Shown here: piece after piece, positions 13,773 to 21,047 of the stretch
Numbering within the stretch: position 1 is the stretch's first letter
Layout of the letters: each line of letters begins with the position of its first letter
Assembly: GCA_039029355.1 (NCBI GenBank)
Contig: JBCCGI010000113.1
Span: 1-21,500 of the forward strand
DNA from: JBCCGI01 sp039029355
GTDB taxonomy: Bacteria > Planctomycetota > UBA1135 > GCA-002686595
Reading direction: 5' to 3'
DNA: 21,500 nucleotides
Program-made: the position numbers and the translations under genes
The notes under the pieces: generated by a model
Told to the model about the DNA's origin: nothing
The model's input: the letters and a program-made list of their open reading frames with translations, nothing else
Database searches by the model: none

Positions 13773-16685
13773 TCACCCCCCGGCGGGGAGGGCGACGCGG
13801 AACCCGACGCTGACGTACGCGTACCCCGGCACGTCCGCGCTGCGACAGGCCGAACGGCACCTCCCGGCGTAGTCCCAGGCGTAGCCACCGCGCAGGACGC
13901 GCTGGTCGCCTGTGGCCGCACCCTTCGGATTCTCTTGGGGGTCACTTGGGTAGGCTCCGAGCCAGTCCGAGCACCACTCCAAGACCAGCCCGTGCATGTC
14001 GTGCAGGCCCCATGGGTTGGCCGGCTTCTGCCCCACTTCGCGAGCCGGACCGTTCAAGTTGCCCCCGAAACACCCGATCCGCGCCAGGTCTTCTTCCCCG
14101 TCGCCAGACCAAAACCGCGTCGTCGTTCCTGCTCGGCAGGCACACTCCCATTGCGCCTCCGTCGGAAGCTCGCCACCAAGCCAACGGCAGTACAACCACG
14201 CCGACCACCAAGTCACATCGCGCACCGGGTGGTTGGGATGCTCTGCCGGTCGGCTCGCGTCGAAGAGTGCGTACTCGCCTTCGGTTACGGGCGTCGTCGT
14301 GAGCGCGAACGGGCTTAGCGTGACCTCGTGCAGCGCTTCGTCTTCATAGCGCTCAGGCTCATCCTCGGGGGATCCCATGACAAAAGTCACCGAGGAGCCC
14401 TCGGCGGGAATCCGCACGCTGGTCGGGGCCGATGGCTCGCCGGCCCTCGGCCAGCGGGCGCAGAGCCGGAAGAAGCGTTGTCGTTCGATCCCCACGCCGC
14501 TGCGCTCCAGTCCGTACAGGAGATGGGCGAGCCCCTCGGTCGACGCGTCCACCTGGACGCGTTCAAGCACGGCCTCGCGCACGGCATCGTGGGGGTGGTT
14601 TTCCAGGAGGAGGCTCTCCAGCAGGAGGCGCAGATCCTCGCCGTCCCATCCTTGCCCGTACTCGTCCGCCGCAACCCGATCGAGGAGGCCCAGGGCTTCG
14701 TCGATGCCGAGTCCCTCGAGCTGTGGAAGCGTTCGCGTAGCCAGCTCATGGCTCGAGGAAACGAGCGCCTCCAGCAGCCGCGCTCGACGCGGATCGTCGT
14801 TGCCGAGCAAGCCGACCAGCAGCGCGACGATCTCCCCCCAACGTCCGGTCTCGTCGTCCTCCTTCAGCCGGCTCACAAGCCACTCCGCCTCGTCGCCTTC
14901 CGCCGGTACGCGGCCGGCGGCGATCGCGACCGCGGCGAGGTAGTCGCGCAGCGAGCGGTGCAGGAAACGCCACGGCGTGCCCGGTCCGTCGTGGAGCCCG
15001 AAGATCCCGGAGCTCTGGGCCACGTCTTCCACGAAGGCCTGCGGCGTGTCCCAGGCGAGGCGTACGTAGCCCGCCAGCTCTTCGTCGGCGCGGATGAGGT
15101 GCCAGACATTCGCGGTGAGCTCGTCCGGGCTCCAACTCTCCCGTTCGTCGAGCGAGAGCTGCAGCGCCAGCGGCACCAGCAGGGCCCGCGCCGCCACCGA
15201 ATCGCGCACGCCCCGCCGCACGAGCTGGCCGTGGCCGCGGCGCAGCAGGAGCTCGATCGCGCGGTCGTAGAGGCCGGTGCGGTTGAAGGGCAGATCCGCG
15301 GGGAGTCCCCACAGCTCCGCGCCCTCCTCGGGCTCGTGCGCCGTCTGAACGAGCTTGGCGAGGAGCGTGAGCAGGAGCGGGTTGCTAGCCAGCTCGGCCA
15401 GACGGCGGCGGTGAGCGAGCAGGGCTTGCGCCTTGTCGGCCAGGTCGGCGCCAAGCCACGCTTCGAGGAGTTGCTCCTGCTCCTTCGGCTGGAGCTCGAG
15501 CAGCCTCGCCTCGTCCAAGCCGGGAAGGCGCGAGGGGTTGTAGGCTTCGGGACGGGTCGTGACGAGCAACCGCGCTCCACGGTAGTCGTGCGCGAGGTTC
15601 ACGATGCGCTGCTCGACGGCGCCTCGCTTCGAGCCCGGAACCTCGTCCAGGCCGTCGAGCAGGATCCACACTCGGCCAGCGTCCTCGGACGCGGCCTTCC
15701 GGAGCGCTTCCGCGAGCGTGCTCCGCGCCCCGGGCTCCTCCTCCGCTTCCGCCGCGACCAGGGAAAACGGGTCCACGCCCCCGGGCTCGCTCGCCCACGA
15801 CGCCAGCGGCACCAGCACCGGCAGCGGGCCCTCGGCTTCAGCGCCGAGGCGGTCGACGAGCTCACGGCAAAGCGTGGACTTGCCGGCGCCCGGAGCCCCG
15901 CGCAAGACCCAGCGGCCGGTACGGCTGTCGGGTCGCTCCAGCAGTTCACGCAGGGTGCAGCGAACAGACCCGCGGCCTGGCTCCAACCCGTGCCGCGGAT
16001 CGCGGGTGGGATGCGGCTCGACGCCGATCTGGACGATCGCCTCGTCGCCCGGGATGCCTATCTGCTCGAAGAAGGGAATCCGCGCGGAATGGGCGCCAAC
16101 GAGCCATCGCCGGTAGCGAACAAGCGGCGCGGCTTCGTCCTCGTCAGTGCGTATCCCGCCTTTGCCATCCCGCCACTGCGCCAGCACGGTGCTGACACAC
16201 GCAGCGAGGCTCTCCGGCGAAGTGAAGGAGTCGCACGGTCGTTGCCTGAGCAGCGCCCGGAGGTCTTCGAGCCCGTCGAGACGCGCCTCGACCTGCGCAA
16301 ATCGCACCGGGTCGTTGCGGACCTCTCGCGAAGTCAGCTCGTCCTGCTCCCTAGGCCCTGTCCAGCCGAACTCTCCCTCGACGAGGAAGCCGAAAACGGG
16401 GATGCCTCGTTCGAGTGCGCACTGAATCTCTAGTGCGGTGATGCTCTTTGCGCCGTCTCCACCCTCCTCGACAGGAGGTACCCAGCCGTAACGGTGAGCG
16501 ACAATCGCAATCAAGGCGTCGGACTCTTCGACATGCCGCAGACAGGCCTGAACGGATCGCACGGCTTCGGCCCCAAAGGCCTCCATCCGAATCGACTCCA
16601 TTCCAAGTCGTTCGATCGCGAGATCGGCGGCGACTCGGTGCTTGCCAAGGTCTTCCTTGGTGGAACTCAGGAAGACGCGCGGCAC
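13773..16685 (-). CDS. DUF4062-NACHT STAND NTPase with C-terminal FGE-sulfatase/C-type-lectin-fold domain
   Basis: The product has 970 aa. The N-terminus is a DUF4062 domain: MPRVFLSSTKEDLGKHR, IAIVAHRYGW (59-68), ITALEIQCALERGIPVFGFL (82-101). The NACHT NTPase follows: Walker A GAPGAGKST (263-271), Walker B VWILLDGLDEVPG (339-351), TTRPEAY sensor (376-382), SNPLLLTLL (434-442) and the FLHRSLRDYLAAVAI segment (574-588). Residues 600-750 look like helical repeats. Residues 757-965 form an FGE-sulfatase (SUMF1) domain: VMGSPEDEP (769-777), LPTEAQWECACRAG (840-853), NPWGLHDMHGLVLEWCSDW (890-908), VLRGGYAWDY and GFRVAL. This layout matches NLR-like STAND proteins, in which the C-terminal domain senses a ligand and ATP-driven assembly activates the N-terminal effector; defence is likely but unproven. 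The start is GTG, placed exactly where DUF4062 proteins begin. Confidence 0.9.
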   Translation of the reverse strand: MPRVFLSSTKEDLGKHRVAADLAIERLGMESIRMEAFGAEAVRSVQACLRHVEESDALIAIVAHRYGWVPPVEEGGDGAKSITALEIQCALERGIPVFGFLVEGEFGWTGPREQDELTSREVRNDPVRFAQVEARLDGLEDLRALLRQRPCDSFTSPESLAACVSTVLAQWRDGKGGIRTDEDEAAPLVRYRRWLVGAHSARIPFFEQIGIPGDEAIVQIGVEPHPTRDPRHGLEPGRGSVRCTLRELLERPDSRTGRWVLRGAPGAGKSTLCRELVDRLGAEAEGPLPVLVPLASWASEPGGVDPFSLVAAEAEEEPGARSTLAEALRKAASEDAGRVWILLDGLDEVPGSKRGAVEQRIVNLAHDYRGARLLVTTRPEAYNPSRLPGLDEARLLELQPKEQEQLLEAWLGADLADKAQALLAHRRRLAELASNPLLLTLLAKLVQTAHEPEEGAELWGLPADLPFNRTGLYDRAIELLLRRGHGQLVRRGVRDSVAARALLVPLALQLSLDERESWSPDELTANVWHLIRADEELAGYVRLAWDTPQAFVEDVAQSSGIFGLHDGPGTPWRFLHRSLRDYLAAVAIAAGRVPAEGDEAEWLVSRLKEDDETGRWGEIVALLVGLLGNDDPRRARLLEALVSSSHELATRTLPQLEGLGIDEALGLLDRVAADEYGQGWDGEDLRLLLESLLLENHPHDAVREAVLERVQVDASTEGLAHLLYGLERSGVGIERQRFFRLCARWPRAGEPSAPTSVRIPAEGSSVTFVMGSPEDEPERYEDEALHEVTLSPFALTTTPVTEGEYALFDASRPAEHPNHPVRDVTWWSAWLYCRWLGGELPTEAQWECACRAGTTTRFWSGDGEEDLARIGCFGGNLNGPAREVGQKPANPWGLHDMHGLVLEWCSDWLGAYPSDPQENPKGAATGDQRVLRGGYAWDYAGRCRSACRSADVPGYAYVSVGFRVALPAGG

Positions 16686-16990
16686 GGGAGCGAGACAAGC
16701 GGGGGGCGGGCAGAGTGCGAGCTCATTGGCGAAGTAGGGTGCCCGGGCTCAGCCTTGCCGGCAAGACGCGGGCACCCCGTGGGCGACGACGGCGCTTTTT
16801 CGAAGGAAGATCGCAGGGGCCGCGGAAGTCCTTCGTTCCAAGGAATAGGACGCGCTGTGCCGCACCAGCGGTACAGTGCACAAGCTCGACCGTTGGCTCT
16901 CGCACCGCTTTTGCCGTACGAGCGAGCCTCGCACTTTGACCTTCCCGGACGGCCAATTGCCCACAAGCCGACCTACGGAAAGCTGACTGG
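16686..16990. other. Divergent intergenic region with a strong hairpin
   Basis: This 305-nt gap separates the NACHT gene (-) from the Gly-rich pair (+). GGGTGCCCG (16737-16745) pairs perfectly with CGGGCACCC (16769-16777). Its loop contains the palindrome CTTGCCGGCAAG (16754-16765), and a run of five T's follows at 16796-16800. Promoters for both directions should lie here, but no convincing -35/-10 pair was found. Confidence 0.45.
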
Positions 16991-17965
16991 ATGGACCTGA
17001 TGAGGGAACTTGTCTTCTCGCTCGCCCTGTTCCTCCTCCCCCTGACGACTGCCCACGCGCAGAAGCCCTATCACGAGTATCCCGACGGCTATCCTTTTGG
17101 AGCCGACGGAGACTTCAGCCACCCGAACGGTTGGGACGGATGGCCGGGCGACACGCCGCCGGGCACCCCGGGCGCTCCGTCAGGAACGCCGCCCAACGGC
17201 ACCGATGGGGGAAACGGCTATGGCAATGGACACGGAGGGCACGGTGGAAACGGCGGCTTTCCCGGCGGGACGGGGGGCAACGGTGGCAGCTCAGGACCGA
17301 CCGGTGGCGACGGAGGCCATGGCGGGAACGGCGGCACCGGCGGGGCTGGTGCTGGCGGACTCGGTGGACACGGCGGCAACGGCTTTGGGGATGGGGGCAA
17401 CGGCGGAGCCGGCGGCGCGAGCAGCGGCGGGCTGGCCGGAGCGGACGGCGGCAACGGTGGAAACTCGACCGGCAACGGGGACGGCGGGAGTGGTGGCGAC
17501 GGGGGCAAGGGAGGCTACGGCTCGAGCGGGAGCGAAGGCGGCGCCGGAGGTACGGGAGGACGGGGCGGCTCAGGAGCGGGGGGAGGCAACGGCGGGACCG
17601 GCGGAGCCGGCGGGTCCGGTGGAGGCTCAACCTTCGGCACCGGAGGCAGCGGCGGTGAAGGGGGCGACGGAGGGCACAGCGGCCCGGGCGGCGGTTGCGG
17701 TGGCAACGGCGGGGTTGGTGGTCAAGGCGGCAACGGTGCCGCCGGCGGTAGCGGAGGAGACGGCGGTGATGGCGGCAACGGCGGAACCGGTCACGGACAC
17801 GGTGGTTGGGGAGCGCCCGGTGGTGCGGGTAGCTCCGGCCCGAAGGGCGCTTCGGGCGAAGACGGTGAAAACGGCGACGGACCGGCCGGCTGCCCCGTCT
17901 CGCCGAAGCCCTGGAGCCGCCTCCCGATGCTCATCCCCTGCCTTGAGTGCATCTCATCTTGGTAG
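16991..17965 (+). CDS. Secreted Gly-Gly-X repeat protein, copy 1
   Basis: The product has 324 aa. The signal peptide is MDLMRELVFSLALFLLPLTT with AHA cleavage near residue 23. A 50-residue head (about 30-79: YPDGYPFGADGD, HPNGWDGWPGDTPPGTPGAP, SGTPPNGTDGG) precedes roughly 210 residues in which two of every three are Gly, with Asn, Asp, Ser, Thr, Ala or His in the third place. A short collagen-like stretch (GPKGASGEDGENGDGP) and a Cys-containing tail (CPV, PCLEC) end the protein. Phased GGX chains can pack as bundles of polyproline-II helices, as in snow flea antifreeze protein, so this may be a rigid surface fibre or adhesin; that is inference. GGAAAG precedes ATG 16991; ATG 17000 is a possible alternative. 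It lies 29 nt before its paralogue. Confidence 0.82.
   Translation: MDLMRELVFSLALFLLPLTTAHAQKPYHEYPDGYPFGADGDFSHPNGWDGWPGDTPPGTPGAPSGTPPNGTDGGNGYGNGHGGHGGNGGFPGGTGGNGGSSGPTGGDGGHGGNGGTGGAGAGGLGGHGGNGFGDGGNGGAGGASSGGLAGADGGNGGNSTGNGDGGSGGDGGKGGYGSSGSEGGAGGTGGRGGSGAGGGNGGTGGAGGSGGGSTFGTGGSGGEGGDGGHSGPGGGCGGNGGVGGQGGNGAAGGSGGDGGDGGNGGTGHGHGGWGAPGGAGSSGPKGASGEDGENGDGPAGCPVSPKPWSRLPMLIPCLECISSW
17207..17812 (+). repeat. GGX-encoding low-complexity repeat, copy 1
   Basis: GGCGGCAAC/GGTGGAAAC-like 9-nt units recur in one frame, with third positions varied. The repetition is thus held at the protein level rather than by recent DNA slippage. Confidence 0.8.
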
Positions 17966-17994
17966 TCCTCGTTAGGGAACAAAGGAAGACAAGC

Positions 17995-18972
17995 ATGGCT
18001 CGCACGCTGTATGTCGCTCTCGTTCTTGCAGTCACCCTCTCCGCATCCATCGCCCACGCGGGAGGATCGTATGAGGACTACCCCGATGGCTATCCGTTCG
18101 GTGCGGACGGCGACATCACCCATCCAGACGGCTGGGACGGTTGGCCTGGCGACACGCCGCCCGGAACCCCGGGCGCGCCGTCAGGCACACCCCCCAATGG
18201 CACCGACGGGGGCAGCGGCTACGGAAACGGCAATGGTGGCAAGGGAGGTGACGGCGGCTATCCGGGAGGCCAGGGGGGCGATGGCGGCAACTCCGGCCCG
18301 GCCGGCGGAATCGGCGGCAACGGCGGGCACGGAGCGAACGGTGTCGGCGGCCCCGGCGGCGACGGCGGGAACGGTGGCTCCGGCTACAACGGCGGCGGAG
18401 ATGGTGGCAACGGAGGAAACGGCGTGGACCCGGTTCCCGATGACCAGGGCTTGCCCGGCGGGTCCGGAGGGGACGGTGGCGACGCTCTGGTGAATGGCAA
18501 TGGAGGGAACGGCGGAAACGGCGGTGCGGGCGAGAGCGCCGACAGCGGCACGGGCGGCTTCGGCGGGGACGGCGGCAACGGCGCCGGGCAGGGATCAGGT
18601 GGCGATGGGGGAGCCGGAGGCGCCGGCGGCACCGGTGCGGACTCCAGTGGCGGCAGCGGCGGTCTAGGCGGGGCCGGTGGAGATGGAGGCAACGGCTCCG
18701 GCGCTGGCAACGGCGGCCGCGGTGGGGATGGCGGCGATGGAGGCGACGGCACCGGGCTCGACAATCCCGGCGGCAACGGTGGGCCTGGCGGATCGGGAGG
18801 CAACGGCTGCGAGGGCGGCGAAGGGGGCAGCGGCGGCGCCGGTGGCGATGGAGCCGGGGCGCTTCTTTGGGAGACCGATGGCGCGGACGGTCTGGGTGGC
18901 CAGAATGGGCACGACACCTGCCCGGACTCGGGGCCCTCGGTCATGGACGTAATTTCGTTTTTCAAGCGGTGA
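17995..18972 (+). CDS. Secreted Gly-Gly-X repeat protein, copy 2
   Basis: The product has 325 aa from ATG 17995, which has AAGGAAG seven nt upstream. An in-frame start 48 nt earlier would spoil the signal peptide (MARTLYVALVLAVTLSASIA, cleavage at AHA-G). The head at about 29-78 is nearly identical to that of the upstream copy (YPDGYPFGADGDITHPDGWD, then GWPGDTPPGTPGAP), followed by about 215 residues of GGX with Asn and Asp dominant. The C-terminus differs: GGQNGHDTCPDSGPSVMDVI ending FFKR, with a single Cys. The order of X residues is not the same as in copy 1, so the head is conserved while the fibre is free to drift. Its stop overlaps the start of the next gene as GTGA. Confidence 0.85.
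   Translation: MARTLYVALVLAVTLSASIAHAGGSYEDYPDGYPFGADGDITHPDGWDGWPGDTPPGTPGAPSGTPPNGTDGGSGYGNGNGGKGGDGGYPGGQGGDGGNSGPAGGIGGNGGHGANGVGGPGGDGGNGGSGYNGGGDGGNGGNGVDPVPDDQGLPGGSGGDGGDALVNGNGGNGGNGGAGESADSGTGGFGGDGGNGAGQGSGGDGGAGGAGGTGADSSGGSGGLGGAGGDGGNGSGAGNGGRGGDGGDGGDGTGLDNPGGNGGPGGSGGNGCEGGEGGSGGAGGDGAGALLWETDGADGLGGQNGHDTCPDSGPSVMDVISFFKR
18208..18870 (+). repeat. GGX-encoding low-complexity repeat, copy 2
   Basis: The 9-nt pattern is the same as in copy 1, interrupted once by a Pro/Asp-containing non-Gly insert near 18424-18456 (VDPVPDDQGLP). Codon third positions vary. Confidence 0.8.
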
Positions 18973-20453
18973 CAGCTCGCGGGCGAAGCCAGCGCGGGTC
19001 CCTATGGACTCTCATCGGCGCGGCCGTCGCCGCCGCCGCGGCTGGCCTTTGGCTGTTGAGCTCCTCCGGCCGGGTGGAAGACCTCGCCGAGCACGAGGGC
19101 GAAGTCGGCGCGGCGATCTCGACGTCGGACAAGTTGGAAGGCGTCGAAGGGGGCAGACAGAAGAAGGACCGCCGTGCGACCGCTGCCGACACGAGCGAAC
19201 CGGCTCCTGCTCACCTGGACAGGGAACCGAAAGCGACCGTCGCGACGATTCGAGGGCATGTGCGTACCGGGGATGGGGCTCCGCCGCCACCAGCTGAGGT
19301 GTACCTCACGGCGAAGTCGATGCTCGCCGGACAGCGTCTGCCCTCCCAGCCGATCCAGGCGGATGGATACTTCGAGTTCAACGTCCCTCCGGATGACGAG
19401 TACTCCGTGCTCGTCGACCCCGCCAGCTTGCCGCTTGGGTACGTTCCACCTCCCGAGCAGGACTCGACGAACTTCTGGGAGGATTCGCGTTTCGGCCGGA
19501 CAACCGTCCGCGTCCCGCGCGCAGGTGGAGAGTTCGCGACGGAGGTCTTCGTCTTTCGCGAGGCCCTCGTGCGCGGCAGCGTCGTCGGGCCCAAGGGACA
19601 GCCCGTCCCGCATTGCTTTGTGCGAGTAGGGTCCTCGGAACCCGGCCACGCCGGCGTCTCGACGGACACGTTTACGGATGCCAACGGCCTCTACGAGGTA
19701 CGCCCCGTGTGGCCGGGCAAGAGCTACGTCCGCGTCATCCCCGAGTCGAGCACCGACGAGACGCTCCGCGAGCTGGCGATCCCGCTGCCGCCGGAGCTCG
19801 ACGTCGAGGAGGGCGGCGTCTACACCATCGAACCGATCCGTATCGGCACGGGGAGCAAGACCGTTCACGGAGTGGTGGTGAACCAGGCCGGCGAGCCCTT
19901 CGAAGGGCTGCCGATCCTCTGCTACAAGCCGCGCGACCTCTCCGCCGTTCTCCTCCAGACGGAGACCGACAGCGGTGGTCGCTTCTCGCTCGAGGGGCTC
20001 TACCCGGAGCGGGTTTCGATTCACCTGACGGGACGCTTTGAGCCAAACCGAGAACTCAGCGATCGACGCTTGGCTTGGCACGCGCCGCCGATCGAGCTCG
20101 ATCTGAGCACCGGGCCGGACGTGGTCGACGTGGGGACACGTTCCCTTTGGGCGAGCCGTCCGTTCTTCTTCGAGGCGTCGGTCTCCGCCGACGGGTTCGG
20201 CGACCTGACGGCGCGCGTCGAGTTCGTGCGCGAACCGGCGGCCGAGGAGCTCCACCCTTGGGCAAAGCGCCTTCGTGAGCCGGAGTTCGATGGGCGGGCG
20301 GGGACGCTCTCTTGGGCTTGCGAGACGCCGCACCCGCCCGTCCGCATCACGATCTCCGCACGAGGCGTTCCGGGCTCCGAGGACTCCGTCGTGCTGCATC
20401 CGCGCCCCGGTCGAGAAGAGGGCTCGTTCAAGATTCCTGACGGGCCGCCCTAG
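18969..20453 (+). CDS. Membrane-anchored protein with carboxypeptidase-regulatory-like domains
   Basis: The GTG start at 18969 overlaps the preceding TGA by GTGA, indicating translational coupling, and gives 494 aa. Residues 12-31 form an N-terminal membrane anchor or signal, and a charged linker runs to about 88. Three CarboxypepD_reg/CnaB-like beta sandwiches follow, each starting with a turn-rich G-x-V strand: TIRGHVRTGDGAPPPPAEVY (93-112), VRGSVVGPKGQPVPHCFVRV (201-220) with DANGLYEV (238-244), and VHGVVVNQAGEPFEGLPILC (299-318) with DSGGRFSLEGL (334-344). A further all-beta region extends to the end without a recognised motif. Such domains usually act as structural or binding modules on the cell surface. 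Coupling to the Gly-Gly-X gene suggests the products act together. Confidence 0.85.
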   Translation: MTARGRSQRGSLWTLIGAAVAAAAAGLWLLSSSGRVEDLAEHEGEVGAAISTSDKLEGVEGGRQKKDRRATAADTSEPAPAHLDREPKATVATIRGHVRTGDGAPPPPAEVYLTAKSMLAGQRLPSQPIQADGYFEFNVPPDDEYSVLVDPASLPLGYVPPPEQDSTNFWEDSRFGRTTVRVPRAGGEFATEVFVFREALVRGSVVGPKGQPVPHCFVRVGSSEPGHAGVSTDTFTDANGLYEVRPVWPGKSYVRVIPESSTDETLRELAIPLPPELDVEEGGVYTIEPIRIGTGSKTVHGVVVNQAGEPFEGLPILCYKPRDLSAVLLQTETDSGGRFSLEGLYPERVSIHLTGRFEPNRELSDRRLAWHAPPIELDLSTGPDVVDVGTRSLWASRPFFFEASVSADGFGDLTARVEFVREPAAEELHPWAKRLREPEFDGRAGTLSWACETPHPPVRITISARGVPGSEDSVVLHPRPGREEGSFKIPDGPP

Positions 20454-20477
20454 GCGAGGCGGATGACTCACCTCGCC
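20453..20477 (+). terminator. Hairpin directly after the three-gene surface cluster
   Basis: GGCGAGG (20453-20459, starting in the stop codon) pairs with CCTCGCC (20471-20477) across an 11-nt loop. No U-tract follows. Confidence 0.3.
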
Positions 20478-20632
20478 CGGACTCCGCGGGCCGTTGCCGT
20501 CACACGGACTCCTCCGCGCGGCTGGTGCGCCCCATGCGATGAGGCATCGTGACATGTCGACGGTCCGATTCTCGACCAAGGCCGGCTCCTTGGTCTTCGC
20601 TGTCTCCTATGCCGCGCTGATGGCTTTGGCTC

Positions 20633-20947
20633 GTGACTCGCGAGTCCGCAGTGGCACGCGCCGTCGTCTGCTCCTTGGCGGCAGTGCCTGCGGTCCTTCT
20701 GCTCCTAACGTTGTTCCGGTTTCGAGTCGATGCGGAGGTCTCGGTCAGGACGAACCTCTTCCGCTGGTACGGTCGGATCGGCCCTCTTGGCCTTCTCGCG
20801 TACATCCTGACTTTCGGTGCCCTTACCGTCGCCCTGAGCCACCTCTCACGCGCGCGAGAGCTCATGGCCATCGTGCTCATCTGGCTGCTGTCTGTCGCCC
20901 CGGCCATCGCGTTGACGTATCTGCGCTTGTCCCGCAAGACTCCATGA
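20633..20947 (+). CDS. Small multi-pass membrane protein, possibly frameshifted at the N-terminus
   Basis: From GTG 20633 the product is 104 aa with three predicted membrane helices (about 8-28, 49-70 and 77-97) separated by short charged loops (RFRVDAEVSVRT, SRARE). No family is recognised. The GTG has no good ribosome-binding site. In the neighbouring frame, ATG 20554 has GAGG nine nt upstream and encodes MSTVRFSTKAGSLVFAVSYA and ALMAL, another membrane-like segment, before running out of coding character at about 20640. A single-base change joining the two frames would give a four-helix protein. I annotate the intact frame and flag the possible frameshift. Confidence 0.5.
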   Translation: MTRESAVARAVVCSLAAVPAVLLLLTLFRFRVDAEVSVRTNLFRWYGRIGPLGLLAYILTFGALTVALSHLSRARELMAIVLIWLLSVAPAIALTYLRLSRKTP

Positions 20948-21047
20948 TCGGCCAAGACCAGCGACGCCGCTTCAAGCTGTGAGCGCTCGGCTGCAGGCCA
21001 GACGGAGACCGCCAGCCGAGAGTGATGCTCGTTGTCGTTCGAGATCC

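Noticed and set aside
13395..14318. Plus-strand 307-codon frame spanning the HTH region and NACHT gene end
   Set aside because: It runs antisense to two recognisable minus-strand domains and has no motif of its own.
17207..18870. Possible CRISPR or satellite array
   Set aside because: The 9-nt units vary at third positions, stay in one reading frame and have no spacer pattern, so the repetition is a protein-coding property.
17115..18965. Proline-rich minus-strand frames opposite the Gly-Gly-X genes
   Set aside because: GGN codons read backwards give Pro and Pro-Ser-Pro strings; this is a mirror of the repeat, without start sites or signals.
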